Below are positions 41,859-50,951 of a stretch of DNA of 58,785 nt, piece after piece. The stretch is from the NCBI RefSeq assembly GCF_000381005.1, contig NZ_KB908394.1, forward strand, positions 1-58,785, given 5' to 3'. Made by a program: the position numbers and the translations under genes. Source of the DNA: Selenomonas bovis DSM 23594 (GTDB lineage Bacteria; Bacillota; Negativicutes; Selenomonadales; Selenomonadaceae). The notes below the pieces were generated by a model. That model saw only the letters and a program-made list of their open reading frames with translations, searched no databases and was not told the origin of the DNA. Each line of letters starts with the position of its first letter. Within the stretch, counting starts at the first letter, position 1.

Positions 41859-41993
41859 GTAAAAGATAGGGAAAATCCTTCTTGCCTTTTTGTTAAACCG
41901 CTATTTGCCACAACCATGCCGCACGAAAAGAGGGATAGAGGATTTCCAGCCAATCGCGCTGCGCCTGCGGCTTGCGTTCTTGGGGATTTACAT

Positions 41994-42035
41994 AAAAAAA
42001 GGCTGCATGGAAGCAAGCGCGTTCCATACAGCCTT
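41994..42035 (-). terminator. Terminator of pfkA
   Basis: Minus strand GGCTGTATGGAA pairs with TTCCATGCAGCC (one mismatch) and is followed by seven T. Confidence 0.9.
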
Positions 42036-42048
42036 GTACGTGGAGATC

Positions 42049-43014
42049 TTACGCGAGCACGCGCGCGAGGCGCACGAGCTCGGGATCGAGTGTTTTCTTG
42101 TTATTGACGGAGTCAAAGAGATTGATCGAGACGACCTTGCCCTGCTCGAAGCCGAACACGACGTCCGACGCGCCGGAGATCAGCGCGAGCGCCGCCTTCT
42201 CGCCGAGCATCGAGGCCTTCATGCGATCCTCGACCGTCGGCGAGCCGCCGCGCTGGATATGGCCGAGCACGGAGACGCGCGTGTCGATGCCTGTCTTCTC
42301 CTCGACGATCTTGCCGAGGCCCATGCCGTCGCCCGCGCCCTCAGCGATCACGATGATGCTGTAGCGCTTGCCGGCCGCGTACTGTGCCTTGATATCCTCG
42401 CACATCTGATCGAGGTCGTACTTGACCTCCGGCACGAGCACGTACTCCGCGCCGCCCGCGATGCCGGACTCCATGGCGAGCCAGCCGGACTTATGACCCA
42501 TGACCTCAACGATCATGATGCGGCGGTGCGCCGATGCCGTATCGCGCAGCTTGTTGAGCGCATCGACGATCGTGTTCGCCGCCGTGTCGCAGCCGATCGT
42601 ATAGTCCGTGCCCCAGACATCGTTGTCGATCGTGCCGGGCAGGCCGACGATGGGGATACCCGTCTCCTTCGAGAGCAACGAGCCGCCCGTGAGGCTGCCG
42701 TCGCCGCCGATGATCACGAGGCCTTCGACGCCGCGCTTCTTGAGGTTCTCATAGCCTTTGCGGCGCCCCTCCGGCGTCTTGAACTCCGGGCAGCGCGCCG
42801 TCCCGAGGAACGTGCCGCCGCGCTGGATGATGTCGCTGACGCTGCGGCTCGTGAGCTCGACGATATCGTCCTTGAGCATGCCGTCATAGCCGTCCTTGAT
42901 ACCGTAGACCTGCACGCCCTCATAGAGCGCCGTGCGCACGACGGCACGCGCCGCCGCGTTCATGCCCGGGCTGTCGCCGCCGGACGTCATGATGGCAATC
43001 GCTTTTTTGATCAT
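42049..43014 (-). CDS. pfkA: ATP-dependent 6-phosphofructokinase
   Basis: Phosphorylates fructose-6-P to fructose-1,6-bisphosphate, the committed glycolytic step. TSGGDSPGMNA (10-20) and the ATP loop GGDGS (103-107) are intact; Gly106 marks ATP rather than pyrophosphate use. The catalytic PGTIDND (126-132) and IQRGGSPT near 245 are present. At 321 residues it is the standard bacterial subunit. It is transcribed from its own promoter just after the mannose PTS, so sugar uptake and glycolysis genes are neighbours. Shine-Dalgarno GGAGAG lies upstream of the ATG. Confidence 0.97.
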   Translation of the reverse strand: MIKKAIAIMTSGGDSPGMNAAARAVVRTALYEGVQVYGIKDGYDGMLKDDIVELTSRSVSDIIQRGGTFLGTARCPEFKTPEGRRKGYENLKKRGVEGLVIIGGDGSLTGGSLLSKETGIPIVGLPGTIDNDVWGTDYTIGCDTAANTIVDALNKLRDTASAHRRIMIVEVMGHKSGWLAMESGIAGGAEYVLVPEVKYDLDQMCEDIKAQYAAGKRYSIIVIAEGAGDGMGLGKIVEEKTGIDTRVSVLGHIQRGGSPTVEDRMKASMLGEKAALALISGASDVVFGFEQGKVVSINLFDSVNNKKTLDPELVRLARVLA

Positions 43015-43075
43015 TTCTACATCTCTCCTGTACTGCGGAACTATCTTCTATCTCTGCGTGCTTATTACCTTCTCT

Positions 43076-43104
43076 ATTTTAGTGAATCGAAGGTAAAATG
43101 TAAA
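43076..43104 (-). promoter_or_regulatory. Promoter of pfkA
   Basis: Minus strand TTTACA (43099-43104), 17-bp spacer, TAAAAT (43076-43081). Confidence 0.7.
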
Positions 43105-43132
43105 GCTGTTTCCGCCATTTTATCGACGCAGA

Positions 43133-43160
43133 GAAAAGGGGCTGCCGGAATCGCAGCCCC
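43133..43160 (-). terminator. Terminator of the mannose-type PTS operon
   Basis: Minus strand GGGGCTGC-GATTCCG-GCAGCCCC followed by TTTTC, 40 bp after the IID stop. Confidence 0.9.
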
Positions 43161-43199
43161 TCTTCCCCGAGGTTTCAGCGTATGGTTCAAATGGTAGGA

Positions 43200-44024
43200 T
43201 TACTTCACATTCATGATGCCGAGGGCAAAGCAGATGATGCCGAGGGCGAAGAGACCGAAGATGATCCAGATCGCGTTGACTTTCCGCTTGAGCAGCGCCA
43301 TGCACGCGAACGTCATGAGCAGCGGCACGAGGCCCGGCATGAGCTGATCGAGGATCGACTGCACCGTCGTGACGACGACTTCGCCCTTAGCGTTCGTGAT
43401 ACTCGAGACGACGACCGGGATGTTGACGCTCGTCCATTTGTTGACGAGCGCGCCCATGACGAAGAGGCCTAGGATGGAAGCGCCCTCCGTGAGCTTCTGG
43501 AGCTTGTTGCCGGCGACATCCTGCACGATGTCCGTGCCCTTGGAGTAGCCGTACTTGATACCGTACCAGCGCACCCAGAGGCGAACGGCATTGAAGAGGA
43601 CGAAGAAGAGAATCGGGCCGAGGATGGAGCCGGAGAGCGCGAAGGAAGCGCCGAGCGCCGCCGTGATCGGACGCAGCGTGCCCCAGAAGATCGGGTCGCC
43701 GACGCCGGCGAGCGGACCCATCATGCCGACTTTGATGCCGTTGATGACGCCGTCAGGGATATCCGCGCCGTTGGCCTTCTTCTCCTCGAGGGCCGCCGTG
43801 ATGCCGATGATCGGCGCCGTGACGAACGGCTGCGTGTTATAGAACTCGAGATGACGCTTGATGGCCTGTTTGAGTTCCTCGCCCGTATAGAGGCGGCGCA
43901 GGATCGGCACCATGCCGAAGCAATAGCCGAGTGCCTGCATGCGCTCCATGTTCCACGATGCCTGAAGGAAATTGGAACGGATGAACGTCCAGAAAAAATC
44001 ATTGCTGGTAATCTTCTTTTCCAT
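43200..44024 (-). CDS. PTS mannose/fructose/sorbose family component IID
   Basis: 274-residue membrane subunit of a group 4 PTS. Conserved parts: FIRSNFLQASWNMERMQALGYCFGMVPILRRLY, FYNTQPFVTAPIIGITAALEE, and GPLAGVGDPIFWGTLRPITAALGA, with two or three C-terminal hydrophobic helices. It forms the sugar channel with IIC. The ATG at 44024 has AGGAGG 9 bases upstream; the earlier ATG overlaps that site and the IIC stop. Last gene of IIA-IIB-IIC-IID. Confidence 0.94.
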   Translation of the reverse strand: MEKKITSNDFFWTFIRSNFLQASWNMERMQALGYCFGMVPILRRLYTGEELKQAIKRHLEFYNTQPFVTAPIIGITAALEEKKANGADIPDGVINGIKVGMMGPLAGVGDPIFWGTLRPITAALGASFALSGSILGPILFFVLFNAVRLWVRWYGIKYGYSKGTDIVQDVAGNKLQKLTEGASILGLFVMGALVNKWTSVNIPVVVSSITNAKGEVVVTTVQSILDQLMPGLVPLLMTFACMALLKRKVNAIWIIFGLFALGIICFALGIMNVK

Positions 44025-44045
44025 GATTGTACTCCTCCTCACCAA

Positions 44046-44858
44046 TCAGTCGAGTTCGTCGTCGAGATCGTCATCGGCATCCGAGGGAGCGGCAGCAGCA
44101 GCCGGAGCGGCAGCCACCTGCGCATACTTCGGATTGAGCTGCAGATAGACAATCGCGAGAACGAGGCCGATGACGCCGAGCGCAACGAGGTTGAACGTCG
44201 TGAACGCCGCGACGACGAAGCCGAGGAAGAAGAACGGCATGAGGTACTTCGCGCCCATCATGTTGATGACCATCGCATAACCAACGACGACGATGAAGCC
44301 GCCGGCGACCTGGAGGCCACCCGTGATGACCGGCGGAATGGCATCGAGCATGGCCTGCACAGCGCCCGTACCGACGGAAGCAGCGACAATCACGGCCGGA
44401 ATGCCGACGCGGAGGCCCTGCAGAATCAGAGCGCCATAGTGGCAGAAGTCGATGCCGCGGAGGCTGCCCTTCTCTGCATAGTGGTCAGCGCGATGCTGGA
44501 AGACGACGGAAATCGTTTTGCAGAAGATAGCGAGAACCTGACCTGCGGCTGCGAGCGGCATCGCGATGCCGATACCGGTTGCCACGTCCTGATGGCCCGC
44601 GATGACAAGAATCGTCGAAACGACGGAGGCGAGTGCCGCATCCGGCGCGATGGCCGCGCCGATGTTCATCCAGCCGAGAGCCATGAGTTCCAAAGTGCCG
44701 CCGATGATGATACCAGTCGTCATATCTCCGAGAATCAGTCCGGTCACAGTGCAGGCAATGAGCGGACGGTGCGTCTGCAGCTCATCGAGGCACGAGCCCA
44801 TACCGGCGATAGTGCCGAAGATAAAGATGAGCAACACTTGAATTGTACTGAGTTCCAT
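44046..44858 (-). CDS. PTS mannose/fructose/sorbose family component IIC
   Basis: 270 residues. MELSTIQVLLIFIFGTIAGMGSCLDELQTHRPLIACTVTGLILGDMTTGIIIGGTLELMALGWMNIGAAIAPD is the IIC signature. Several membrane helices follow. The C-terminus is an Ala-rich linker ending in Asp/Glu residues (DADDDLDDELD). I use the ATG at 44858 with GGAGGG 7 bases upstream. Works with IID. Confidence 0.94.
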   Translation of the reverse strand: MELSTIQVLLIFIFGTIAGMGSCLDELQTHRPLIACTVTGLILGDMTTGIIIGGTLELMALGWMNIGAAIAPDAALASVVSTILVIAGHQDVATGIGIAMPLAAAGQVLAIFCKTISVVFQHRADHYAEKGSLRGIDFCHYGALILQGLRVGIPAVIVAASVGTGAVQAMLDAIPPVITGGLQVAGGFIVVVGYAMVINMMGAKYLMPFFFLGFVVAAFTTFNLVALGVIGLVLAIVYLQLNPKYAQVAAAPAAAAAPSDADDDLDDELD

Positions 44859-44946
44859 AATGTGTCCCTCCATTTTGAAAAATTTGGATAAATCCCCCTG
44901 TGAAGCCGTTCGCAAAACAGAGCGGCCCCATGTATGATGAAATGAA

Positions 44947-45429
44947 TCAGAGCTTGCTCAGCACATCCATCATCATAAGCTTCTTATCCGTGTCCACCTT
45001 GCGAATCTCAAGCTCAATGCCCTTCTCATCGAGCTTCTTGAACGCATCGATGTCCTTGTCGTCAACGGAGACGGCGCTCGTGACCTGCGTCTTGCCCTCG
45101 TGGAAGCTCATGCCGCCGATGTTGACGCTCTTGATGTCGACGCCGTGCTCAACGAGATAGAGCACGCTCGACGGGTTCGTGAAGAGCAGCAGGCAACGGT
45201 CATTTTCGTACTTCGGGTTGTTGTAGACGCGGATGGCCTTGTCGAGCGTGACGACATGGCTCTTCATGCCCGCGGGCGCGACCTGCTTGAGGAGCGTCGC
45301 GCGGATCGTGTCGTTTGCGACCTCATCATCGCAGACGATGATGCGCTGGCAGTTCGTGACCTTGGACCAGACCGTGACGACCTGTCCATGGATGAGACGG
45401 TCGTCGATACGTGCTAATACGATTTTCAT
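44947..45429 (-). CDS. PTS mannose/fructose/sorbose family component IIB
   Basis: 160-residue soluble phosphocarrier. The phospho-histidine is His14 in RIDDRLIHGQVVTVW. Its ATG overlaps the IIA stop (TAATG). It passes phosphate from IIA to the incoming sugar. Separate IIA and IIB genes differ from the fused E. coli ManX. Confidence 0.95.
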   Translation of the reverse strand: MKIVLARIDDRLIHGQVVTVWSKVTNCQRIIVCDDEVANDTIRATLLKQVAPAGMKSHVVTLDKAIRVYNNPKYENDRCLLLFTNPSSVLYLVEHGVDIKSVNIGGMSFHEGKTQVTSAVSVDDKDIDAFKKLDEKGIELEIRKVDTDKKLMMMDVLSKL

Positions 45430-45860
45430 TATAAATCATCCTCCTCGTCTTCTGCGATCTGGCTGGAATGGAACGTCTGCGTTCCGTTCTTGCCAGCGGC
45501 CACAGCCTTCTCCATGAGCGCCTGGATGTCCGATCCGTCATCGACGAGCTGCGCGCTCGCCATCTCGATGAGCATTGGCAGATTGACACCCGTCACGATG
45601 CCGTAGTCCTCGTTCGTCATGACGAGACGGCAGGCAGCGTTGTACGGGCTGCCGCCGAAGAGGTCGTTGAGGAACAGGACGCCGCCCTCGCAGTTGAGCT
45701 CGGCGATCGCTGCCTCGTACTTCTTCACGACATCATCAGGGCCCTCGCCCGGAACGAGCGTAACCGCCCGGACGTTCTTCTGTTCGCCGCAGATCATCTC
45801 GCAGGACTTCACAAGCTCCTCCGCGAAACGCCCATGCGTACCAACGATAATACCAAACAT
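45429..45860 (-). CDS. PTS mannose/fructose/sorbose family component IIA
   Basis: 143 residues; starts MFGIIVGTHGRFAEELVKSCEMI with the phospho-histidine His9. The segment VLFLNDLFGGSPYNAA is typical of the EIIA-Man fold. AGGGAGG precedes the ATG at 45860. The C-terminus is acidic (IAEDEEDDL). First gene of the operon, 50 bp after a sigma-54 promoter. Confidence 0.95.
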   Translation of the reverse strand: MFGIIVGTHGRFAEELVKSCEMICGEQKNVRAVTLVPGEGPDDVVKKYEAAIAELNCEGGVLFLNDLFGGSPYNAACRLVMTNEDYGIVTGVNLPMLIEMASAQLVDDGSDIQALMEKAVAAGKNGTQTFHSSQIAEDEEDDL

Positions 45861-45910
45861 GTGGTTCCCTCCCTTGGGATTCCAGAATTCATAAATACAC
45901 CCGTTTATAT

Positions 45911-45927
45911 TGCATACGACGTGCCAA
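45911..45927 (-). promoter_or_regulatory. Sigma-54 (RpoN) promoter of the mannose-type PTS operon
   Basis: Minus strand TTGGCACGTCGTATGCA: the -24 GG and -12 GC are exactly 10 bases apart, and the elements match TGGCACG and TTGCA at nearly every position. An inverted repeat TTTGTG/CACAAA lies just upstream (about 45930-45948). The adjacent gene encodes a LevR-type sigma-54 activator. Confidence 0.88.
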
Positions 45928-46082
45928 CTTTGTGTATCATCCACAAAAAAGGCGAACGCTCCCAAAATATCACCATGTTTCCTGCAAGTTTTCAGATTTT
46001 CAATACTCTTTCTTTTGAAATTGATACACTGTGGTGGAAAATTAATACTGATTTTTCTCATTTGCACGCGACCCCGCAACGA

Positions 46083-46123
46083 AAAATACACTAAAGCGTT
46101 TACTCTGCGCCTTAGTGTATTTT
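46083..46123 (-). terminator. Terminator of levR
   Basis: AAAATACACTAA and TTAGTGTATTTT pair around a 17-base loop; on the minus strand T follows. It lies 26 bp after the levR stop. The remaining 45949-46082 stretch holds the likely upstream activator sites and one TGATACACT half site (about 46021). Confidence 0.7.
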
Positions 46124-46148
46124 CTCATCTTTCCTTTTAGGAATTATT

Positions 46149-48962
46149 TCAAATCATTTCCGCCATAAAACAGAGCTCATCCGCGTCAAACCTGAGTTTC
46201 AGCGTTTTCTCGAATATCTTGACGGCTTTTTGTATCGCAGAAAGCTTTTGTGTATCAATCTCTTGCTTGTTCTTATCGAAGTGCAACGGGCTGCGTGTGA
46301 CGATGCGCTCGAGCGCGCAGCCGCAGTGGACGATGATGCGGATGCGCACGGGGTTGGAGAAGTGCTTCCCGAGCTCCGCCTCGAGGACGCGGTCGAACTC
46401 CATAAGGCTGTCCATGACCTTCGCGGGATTGAGGTAGGTGAGGAATTTCTCGAGGGACTCCTCGCAGAGACGACGCACGACGACGCTCTTCTGCTCGCGC
46501 TCGTCCGCGCTGCCCCTCTCCTCGCGTGGTTCCTGCACGCGCACGAGGCTGAGCAGCCGCTGCTCGCCCGCACCGTCGATGAACTCCTCGAGCGGAATGA
46601 ACGGGATGGGCAGCGCCGGCTTCTTCATGCCGATGGCGGCGCGGATGGCGTACTCTCCCTGGAGCTCCTGCAGATGCTCCTCGAGATGCGTGAGACCGAC
46701 GGGCAGGACGGCCAGTGGTTTTCCCGCACTCTTCAGCACCTCCTCGACGAGCGATTTGAGCTTGAGCGCCGCGCCCTTGCCTGTCGAGCAGATGGTCACG
46801 ATGGCCTCCTGCCGCCCGTCCGCCGCGCGGTGCTCCGCAAAGTCCACGGCCTCATAGCCGCGGAAGCTTCTGAGCGACTCGTAGATGCTGTCGAGATCCA
46901 TGCCGACGATATCCGCCTTGCGCATGGCCTCGAGGATGAGCGGCGTCGATACCATATCGATGGTGCGCACGGGGATGCCGAGTGTCTCAGAGATCTGCGC
47001 GCCGAGGCTCACGAGCGAGCCCATATCGGCGAGGATCAGCACGCCCGTGCGGCAGTTCATGCCGCGCAGCATCGTGATGACCTTCTGCGCGAGCTCCTGC
47101 GGGTTCTTCTCGAGCGGCATGTCGATGGGGATGAGATTCGTGTCCTGTGTGTTGAAGAGCTTTTGCGCGACCTCGACCATCGAGCTCGCCGTCGTAGCGC
47201 CGTGCATGGCGACGAGGATCGTGATTTTCTCCTCGAGATCCTCATCCTCCGCGGACTCGAGCAGGAGCGCGATGTACTCGACCTCCGTCGGCGGCACGGT
47301 CACGCGGTAATGCTTTTCGATGCGCGCTTTGATCTCGAGCGCGACCTGGTAGTGCAGGGAGTCGCGCTCGATCGCGCCCGCGATTTCGGAGTAGGGCACA
47401 GGCTCCTTGTCCTTGAGCCGCTTGAGGAAGGCAGAGAGATGCAGGCTGAACGCGTAGAGGAAGCGGTCGCGGTAGCTGCGGTTGAGGCGCTTGCTCACGT
47501 AGAGCGCGATCTGCTCGGAGAAGTCGACGAGCGGCTCATCGACGATCTTGAGCAGGCGCTCGCGCGTCGAGAGGTTGATGCTCGCGCGCTTGTCGTAGAG
47601 CGACTTGATATAGACGTTGACGTCCGTCGCGACGATCTGCTTGATGAGGTCATCGCTGATGCCTTCGCCCTTCAGGAGTTCGACCTTGTCCTCGACGACG
47701 CGGTAGAGGTTAAAAGACTTCTTGTCGGACTCTTCCTCCTCCGCACGCGCGCGCCGCCTGCCCGGCGGCTCGACAACGAGCGGCTCGGCGAGGTACTGCG
47801 TGAGCTCCGCGAGCGCCTGGCGGTTCGCCGAGAGCGTCAGCAGGCCGTTCTTGATGGTCTGCGGCAGCATCTTGAAATCGACCTCGATGTAGTCCGGGTT
47901 GTCGATGCCGTTGAGGAACGCCTGCGCGCAGAGCAGCTTGATGTTGCTCTTGATCTGACCGACATTGCCCGCGCCGATGCTGCCGAGCAGGCTCTTGACG
48001 GCCTCTACACTGATGCGGATGGGCTTTTTCACGCGCTGCGCCTCATCGGTGAAGAGGAGCTTGACGATGTCGAGCTTCTCACCGAGCGTTCGCGATGCGA
48101 GCGAGGGGATCGTGATGATGTTCGGGATGCGCCGCACAAAGGTCTTCGTGAGCGCTGAGTTCGGGTCCTCCGTCGTCGCGCCGATGATGAGCACTTTGGC
48201 ATGGCGGTCGCGCGTCGTCTCGCCGAGGCGGCTGAACGTCCCCGTGTCCATGAAGTAGAAGATCATCTCCTGCCCCTCAGGCGGCAGGCGGTGAATCTCG
48301 TCGAGGAAGAGGACGCCGCCGTCCGCCTGCTCGACGAGTCCCGCCTTCGCCTGGTCAGCGCCCGTGAAAGCTCCCTTGATATGGCCGAAGACATGGGAGA
48401 GCAGGAGCTGCGGGTTGTTGTAGTAATCGGCGCAGTTGAACGTCACGAACGGCGCGTCCGGCGCGAAGCGCTCCATCGCCTTGCCGTAGGCGAACATGAG
48501 GTGCGCGAAGAGCGTCTTGCCGACGCCCGTCTGTCCGACGATGAGCGTATGCAGTCCGTCCGGCGGGTAGAGGATCGCGGCCTTTGCCTGCTCGACCTGC
48601 CGCTTGAGACTGCGGTGCGCGCCGATGAGCGCGTCAAAGGGATTCTCCGGCTGCTGCTGCGCCGTGAGTTCCTTCTCGCATGCCGCGACGCTCTCATAGG
48701 CGAGCGGCCCCGCAGGCAGAGGCGCGCCGAGCAGCTTCTCGAGTGCCGCCCGCTCAAAGTAGCGCACGGGCCGCCCGCCGAACTTCACGATGCGATCCTC
48801 ACGGAACAGCGCGTTGAGCTCCTTCGAGACATTGTTGCGCAGGATGCCGAGCACGTCCGCGATCTCCTGCGCATCGAGTCCGCCGCGCTCATGCAACGTT
48901 TCCTTCGTAAATTTCGCCGACTCCGCCTCCACATAGGCAAAAATCCGCTCCATCCGTTTCAT
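46149..48962 (-). CDS. levR: LevR-type sigma-54-dependent transcriptional activator with PRD domains
   Basis: 937 residues. An N-terminal winged helix (about 1-75) precedes the AAA+ domain with Walker A GQTGVGKT (143-150), the sigma-54 contact GAFTGA (197-202) and Walker B GGVLFLDE (215-222). PRD1 (about 455-560), an EIIA-Man-like domain (about 570-690, [20 protein letters not shown]), an EIIB-like region and PRD2 (about 830-930, [20 protein letters not shown]) follow. PTS proteins phosphorylate PRD and EIIA histidines to set activity according to sugar supply. It should activate the sigma-54 promoter at 45911-45927. Confidence 0.95.
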   Translation of the reverse strand: MKRMERIFAYVEAESAKFTKETLHERGGLDAQEIADVLGILRNNVSKELNALFREDRIVKFGGRPVRYFERAALEKLLGAPLPAGPLAYESVAACEKELTAQQQPENPFDALIGAHRSLKRQVEQAKAAILYPPDGLHTLIVGQTGVGKTLFAHLMFAYGKAMERFAPDAPFVTFNCADYYNNPQLLLSHVFGHIKGAFTGADQAKAGLVEQADGGVLFLDEIHRLPPEGQEMIFYFMDTGTFSRLGETTRDRHAKVLIIGATTEDPNSALTKTFVRRIPNIITIPSLASRTLGEKLDIVKLLFTDEAQRVKKPIRISVEAVKSLLGSIGAGNVGQIKSNIKLLCAQAFLNGIDNPDYIEVDFKMLPQTIKNGLLTLSANRQALAELTQYLAEPLVVEPPGRRRARAEEEESDKKSFNLYRVVEDKVELLKGEGISDDLIKQIVATDVNVYIKSLYDKRASINLSTRERLLKIVDEPLVDFSEQIALYVSKRLNRSYRDRFLYAFSLHLSAFLKRLKDKEPVPYSEIAGAIERDSLHYQVALEIKARIEKHYRVTVPPTEVEYIALLLESAEDEDLEEKITILVAMHGATTASSMVEVAQKLFNTQDTNLIPIDMPLEKNPQELAQKVITMLRGMNCRTGVLILADMGSLVSLGAQISETLGIPVRTIDMVSTPLILEAMRKADIVGMDLDSIYESLRSFRGYEAVDFAEHRAADGRQEAIVTICSTGKGAALKLKSLVEEVLKSAGKPLAVLPVGLTHLEEHLQELQGEYAIRAAIGMKKPALPIPFIPLEEFIDGAGEQRLLSLVRVQEPREERGSADEREQKSVVVRRLCEESLEKFLTYLNPAKVMDSLMEFDRVLEAELGKHFSNPVRIRIIVHCGCALERIVTRSPLHFDKNKQEIDTQKLSAIQKAVKIFEKTLKLRFDADELCFMAEMI

Positions 48963-48984
48963 CCCAAATCCTCCTCGTTTTTAT

Positions 48985-49017
48985 TGATACACTTCATTTC
49001 ATTATAGCAGTGTATCA
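48985..49017. promoter_or_regulatory. levR promoter with flanking inverted repeat
   Basis: TGATACACT (48985-48993) and AGTGTATCA (49009-49017) are perfect 9-bp arms flanking a 15-bp spacer that contains the minus-strand -10 TATAAT. The -35 TTGTTT is 16 bp upstream. A repressor bound here would block RNA polymerase. Confidence 0.6.
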
Positions 49018-49149
49018 GGAAAAAACAATACACGAAAAGCGGCAGGCACACCGCGCCTGCCGCTTCTCCCTGCGAGCCTTCTTTTCAGCGCTCCTCCCAA
49101 AGGACGTTTGTTCTGCGCCTCTCCCATCGCGAGGAGCGCATGTAAAAGA

Positions 49150-49190
49150 ATAATCCTACCAGAAAAGACTTTTCTCCTCCGGTAGGATTT
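49150..49190 (-). terminator. Terminator-like hairpin after the 3D-domain gene
   Basis: AATCCTACC pairs with GGTAGGATT, with an inner GAAAAG/CTTTTC stem. Minus-strand downstream sequence is ATTCTTTT. A separate stem AGCGGCAGGC/GCCTGCCGCT (49037-49064) follows toward levR. Confidence 0.65.
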
Positions 49191-49195
49191 CGTTC

Positions 49196-50002
49196 TCAGT
49201 TCAGTACATAGACGGTCACGTCGCGCCGACCGAACGCCATGGCCTCGCTGTACGACTCCATGCAGAGGTCGATGCGGTCGCCGTAGATGGCGCCGCCCGT
49301 ATCAGCGGCGATGGCCTCCCCGTAGCCGGGGATGTAGAGCCGCGTGCCGAGCGGAATGACATTCGGATCGACGGCTGCGATCCCGTAGCCCGCCATGAGG
49401 CCGGAGGCCGTGATGCCGCTGCCATCGCCGTCCGACGGCAGGTAGGCGGTCGCCTCCATCGTGATCGCGTTTGCGTACCTGTGCGCTCCGCGCGACATCG
49501 CCTCGAAACTGGCTTCCTGTTCTCCTTGCTGCAACGCGGCCTCTTCTGCTTTCTTCGCCGCAGTCTTGTCTACGTTGATATGAAGATTTTCCTGAATTTT
49601 CGTGTCCATTCCCGGATTCGCGACGATATCCTCGAGATGATATCCTTCCTCCAGGAGCATGTCCCCCACTGTGGGCTTGCTGGTCATGATGGTTTTCTGC
49701 TGTCCCTCATAGGTGATGCTGACGGGGACAGCCCGATGTACGATGATTTGCGTATGATTATCGGTCTTTTTGAGTGTGTATTCATCCTTGCTGTCTAACT
49801 TGACGCCGGCACGGGCGAGGATGACGTCCGGTGACGTATGCGTCGTGCGGGTTTCCATGATCTTGCCATCCACCGAGATGGTCACGGTATGGATGTTGTT
49901 CTGCGTGAAACCCGTGCTCAATACCATCGTGGCTACGAGCAGGAAGCACAGAACGATTTTCTGGGTCTTCTTTTTGATGACGAGATGTTCTTTTCTACTC
50001 AT
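49196..50002 (-). CDS. Secreted 3D-domain protein (YabE-like, possible lytic transglycosylase fold)
   Basis: A membrane anchor or signal (about 14-33) precedes two DUF348 ubiquitin-like modules (VTISVDGKIMETRTTHTSPDVILARAGV and VSITYEGQQKTIMTSKPTVGDMLLEEGY). An Ala/Glu-rich linker and the 3D domain follow (ATAYLPSD, GLMAGYGIAAVDPNVIPLGTRLYIPGYG, AADTGGAIYGDRIDL), with the three aspartates of the name. There is no G5 domain. This fold is shared with the MltA catalytic core, so wall cleavage is likely. In Bacillus yabE lies just upstream of rnmV-ksgA; here those genes are 22 kb away. Confidence 0.9.
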   Translation of the reverse strand: MSRKEHLVIKKKTQKIVLCFLLVATMVLSTGFTQNNIHTVTISVDGKIMETRTTHTSPDVILARAGVKLDSKDEYTLKKTDNHTQIIVHRAVPVSITYEGQQKTIMTSKPTVGDMLLEEGYHLEDIVANPGMDTKIQENLHINVDKTAAKKAEEAALQQGEQEASFEAMSRGAHRYANAITMEATAYLPSDGDGSGITASGLMAGYGIAAVDPNVIPLGTRLYIPGYGEAIAADTGGAIYGDRIDLCMESYSEAMAFGRRDVTVYVLN

Positions 50003-50164
50003 TCAATTCCCCCTTCCGCAGCTTGAAGAACGAGTCAAGTATAGCAGGAAATCACCTCTCTGTCAATGCGTCTAGCCTTTAGCTCCCACTCAATAGGTAA
50101 AAATAAGCTAAAAAATGGGAAACGGGAATAGATACTCCACTTGTTTTGATAATATGCAACCACT

Positions 50165-50288
50165 TTAAAAAATCACTGATTAATTGGAGGATTTTACCAC
50201 TTACTTTTGGGTAGATGAGAACATACCTTCTCCTCAGGGGACACGTTAGTAAAAAGGCAGAGTGCTGAATTAACCAGCGCTTCCCTAA
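50165..50288. mobile_element. MITE-like element, copy D (124 bp)
   Basis: Left end resembles TTAAAAAATCACTGATTAAT and right end reads GAATTAACCAGCGC then TTCCCTAA. The interior shares GGAGGATTTTACCACTTACT with copy C. Confidence 0.65.
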
Positions 50289-50362
50289 AGAAGCGTTGAT
50301 TAATAACGAGTGAAGCGTTCCGGAAAAAGACCTCGTAAGTGGAGAATCTTTGCATTCATCAG
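50285..50362. mobile_element. MITE-like element, copy E (degenerate, abuts copy D)
   Basis: Left end CTAAAGAAGCGTTGATTAAT; right end ATTCATCAG. Its interior (GTAAGTGGAGAATCTTTGCA) is a variant of the copy C interior read in reverse. It truncates the RTX-like fragment. Confidence 0.5.
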
Positions 50363-50627
50363 CATGACCCCATTTTGATTTCTATCCCAGACAAGCAATC
50401 CCTGCGTGTCGCTGATCCACTCCGTATATTCTGCAAAGCCATCTCCATCGAAATCAAAATGAGTATGGCTATTCGTTCCAGACTTCGTCCCCTTGGAAAA
50501 TTCAATCACCAAGGGATCAATCGTCCACCAGGAATCAGGCAGCCAATCGATCCAACCGGAGCCCAGCGGCCAACCATGGCCACCAGGAGTGCTACCAGGA
50601 GTGCCCGGATTTTCACCGTTTCCTCCT
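50300..50627 (-). pseudogene. RTX/calcium-binding exoprotein fragment
   Basis: An open frame with no start reads KDEGGNGENPGTPGSTPGGH, then WIDWLPDSWWTIDPLVIEFSKG, then HFDFDGDGFAEYTEWISDTQ and GLLVWDRNQNG. The acidic DxDxDG and WDRNQNG repeats are typical of large RTX/hemolysin-type secreted proteins (expected continuation: ID.GRELFG). Instead the frame runs into MITE copy E and stops at 50300. Ending at a MITE and lacking a start, it is dead. Confidence 0.65.
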
Positions 50628-50628
50628 T

Positions 50629-50817
50629 CATCTTTTTGGCATCATGTTGATCCAGCCCCCTTTCCTTATCTCTCCATCCATGACCAGGTGTGCGCCAAAC
50701 CACAGAATTGCAAGTGAAGAAAGTCTCTGCATGGTCTGCCCAATGTTGCCTGCCACGGTTGCCAGAGTTGTCGTGCGAAAGGATGCTTTCACATAGCGTG
50801 ACAGCAAATCCTCCCAT
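50629..50817 (-). pseudogene. Type I secretion ABC transporter (HlyB-like) fragment
   Basis: An open stretch between stops reads WEDLLSRYVKASFRTTTLAT, VAGNIGQTMQRLSSLAILWF and GAHLVMDGEIRKGGW. This is the last part of the membrane domain of HlyB-type peptidase/permease/ATPase exporters. The ATPase domain is gone; after GGW the frame ends in INMMPKR. It lies directly upstream of the RTX-like fragment, so a whole type I secretion locus once stood here or was carried in. The A/T-rich 50818-50951 holds nothing else I can name. Confidence 0.65.
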
Positions 50818-50951
50818 TATAAAATAAGTATCATCTCCACATATTAATTATATTTTTATTATAATATGTATCATTGTAAAGCTTTCCTTTCTTTTTTTCA
50901 ATGCTCGACAACCAAATTGATATAAATTACTCATGTTTTTCCTTCCTGCAT

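Noticed and set aside
45861-46091. N-terminal extension of the PTS IIA protein
   Set aside because: Would include the sigma-54 promoter; the ATG at 45860 with AGGGAGG begins exactly at the family's usual start.
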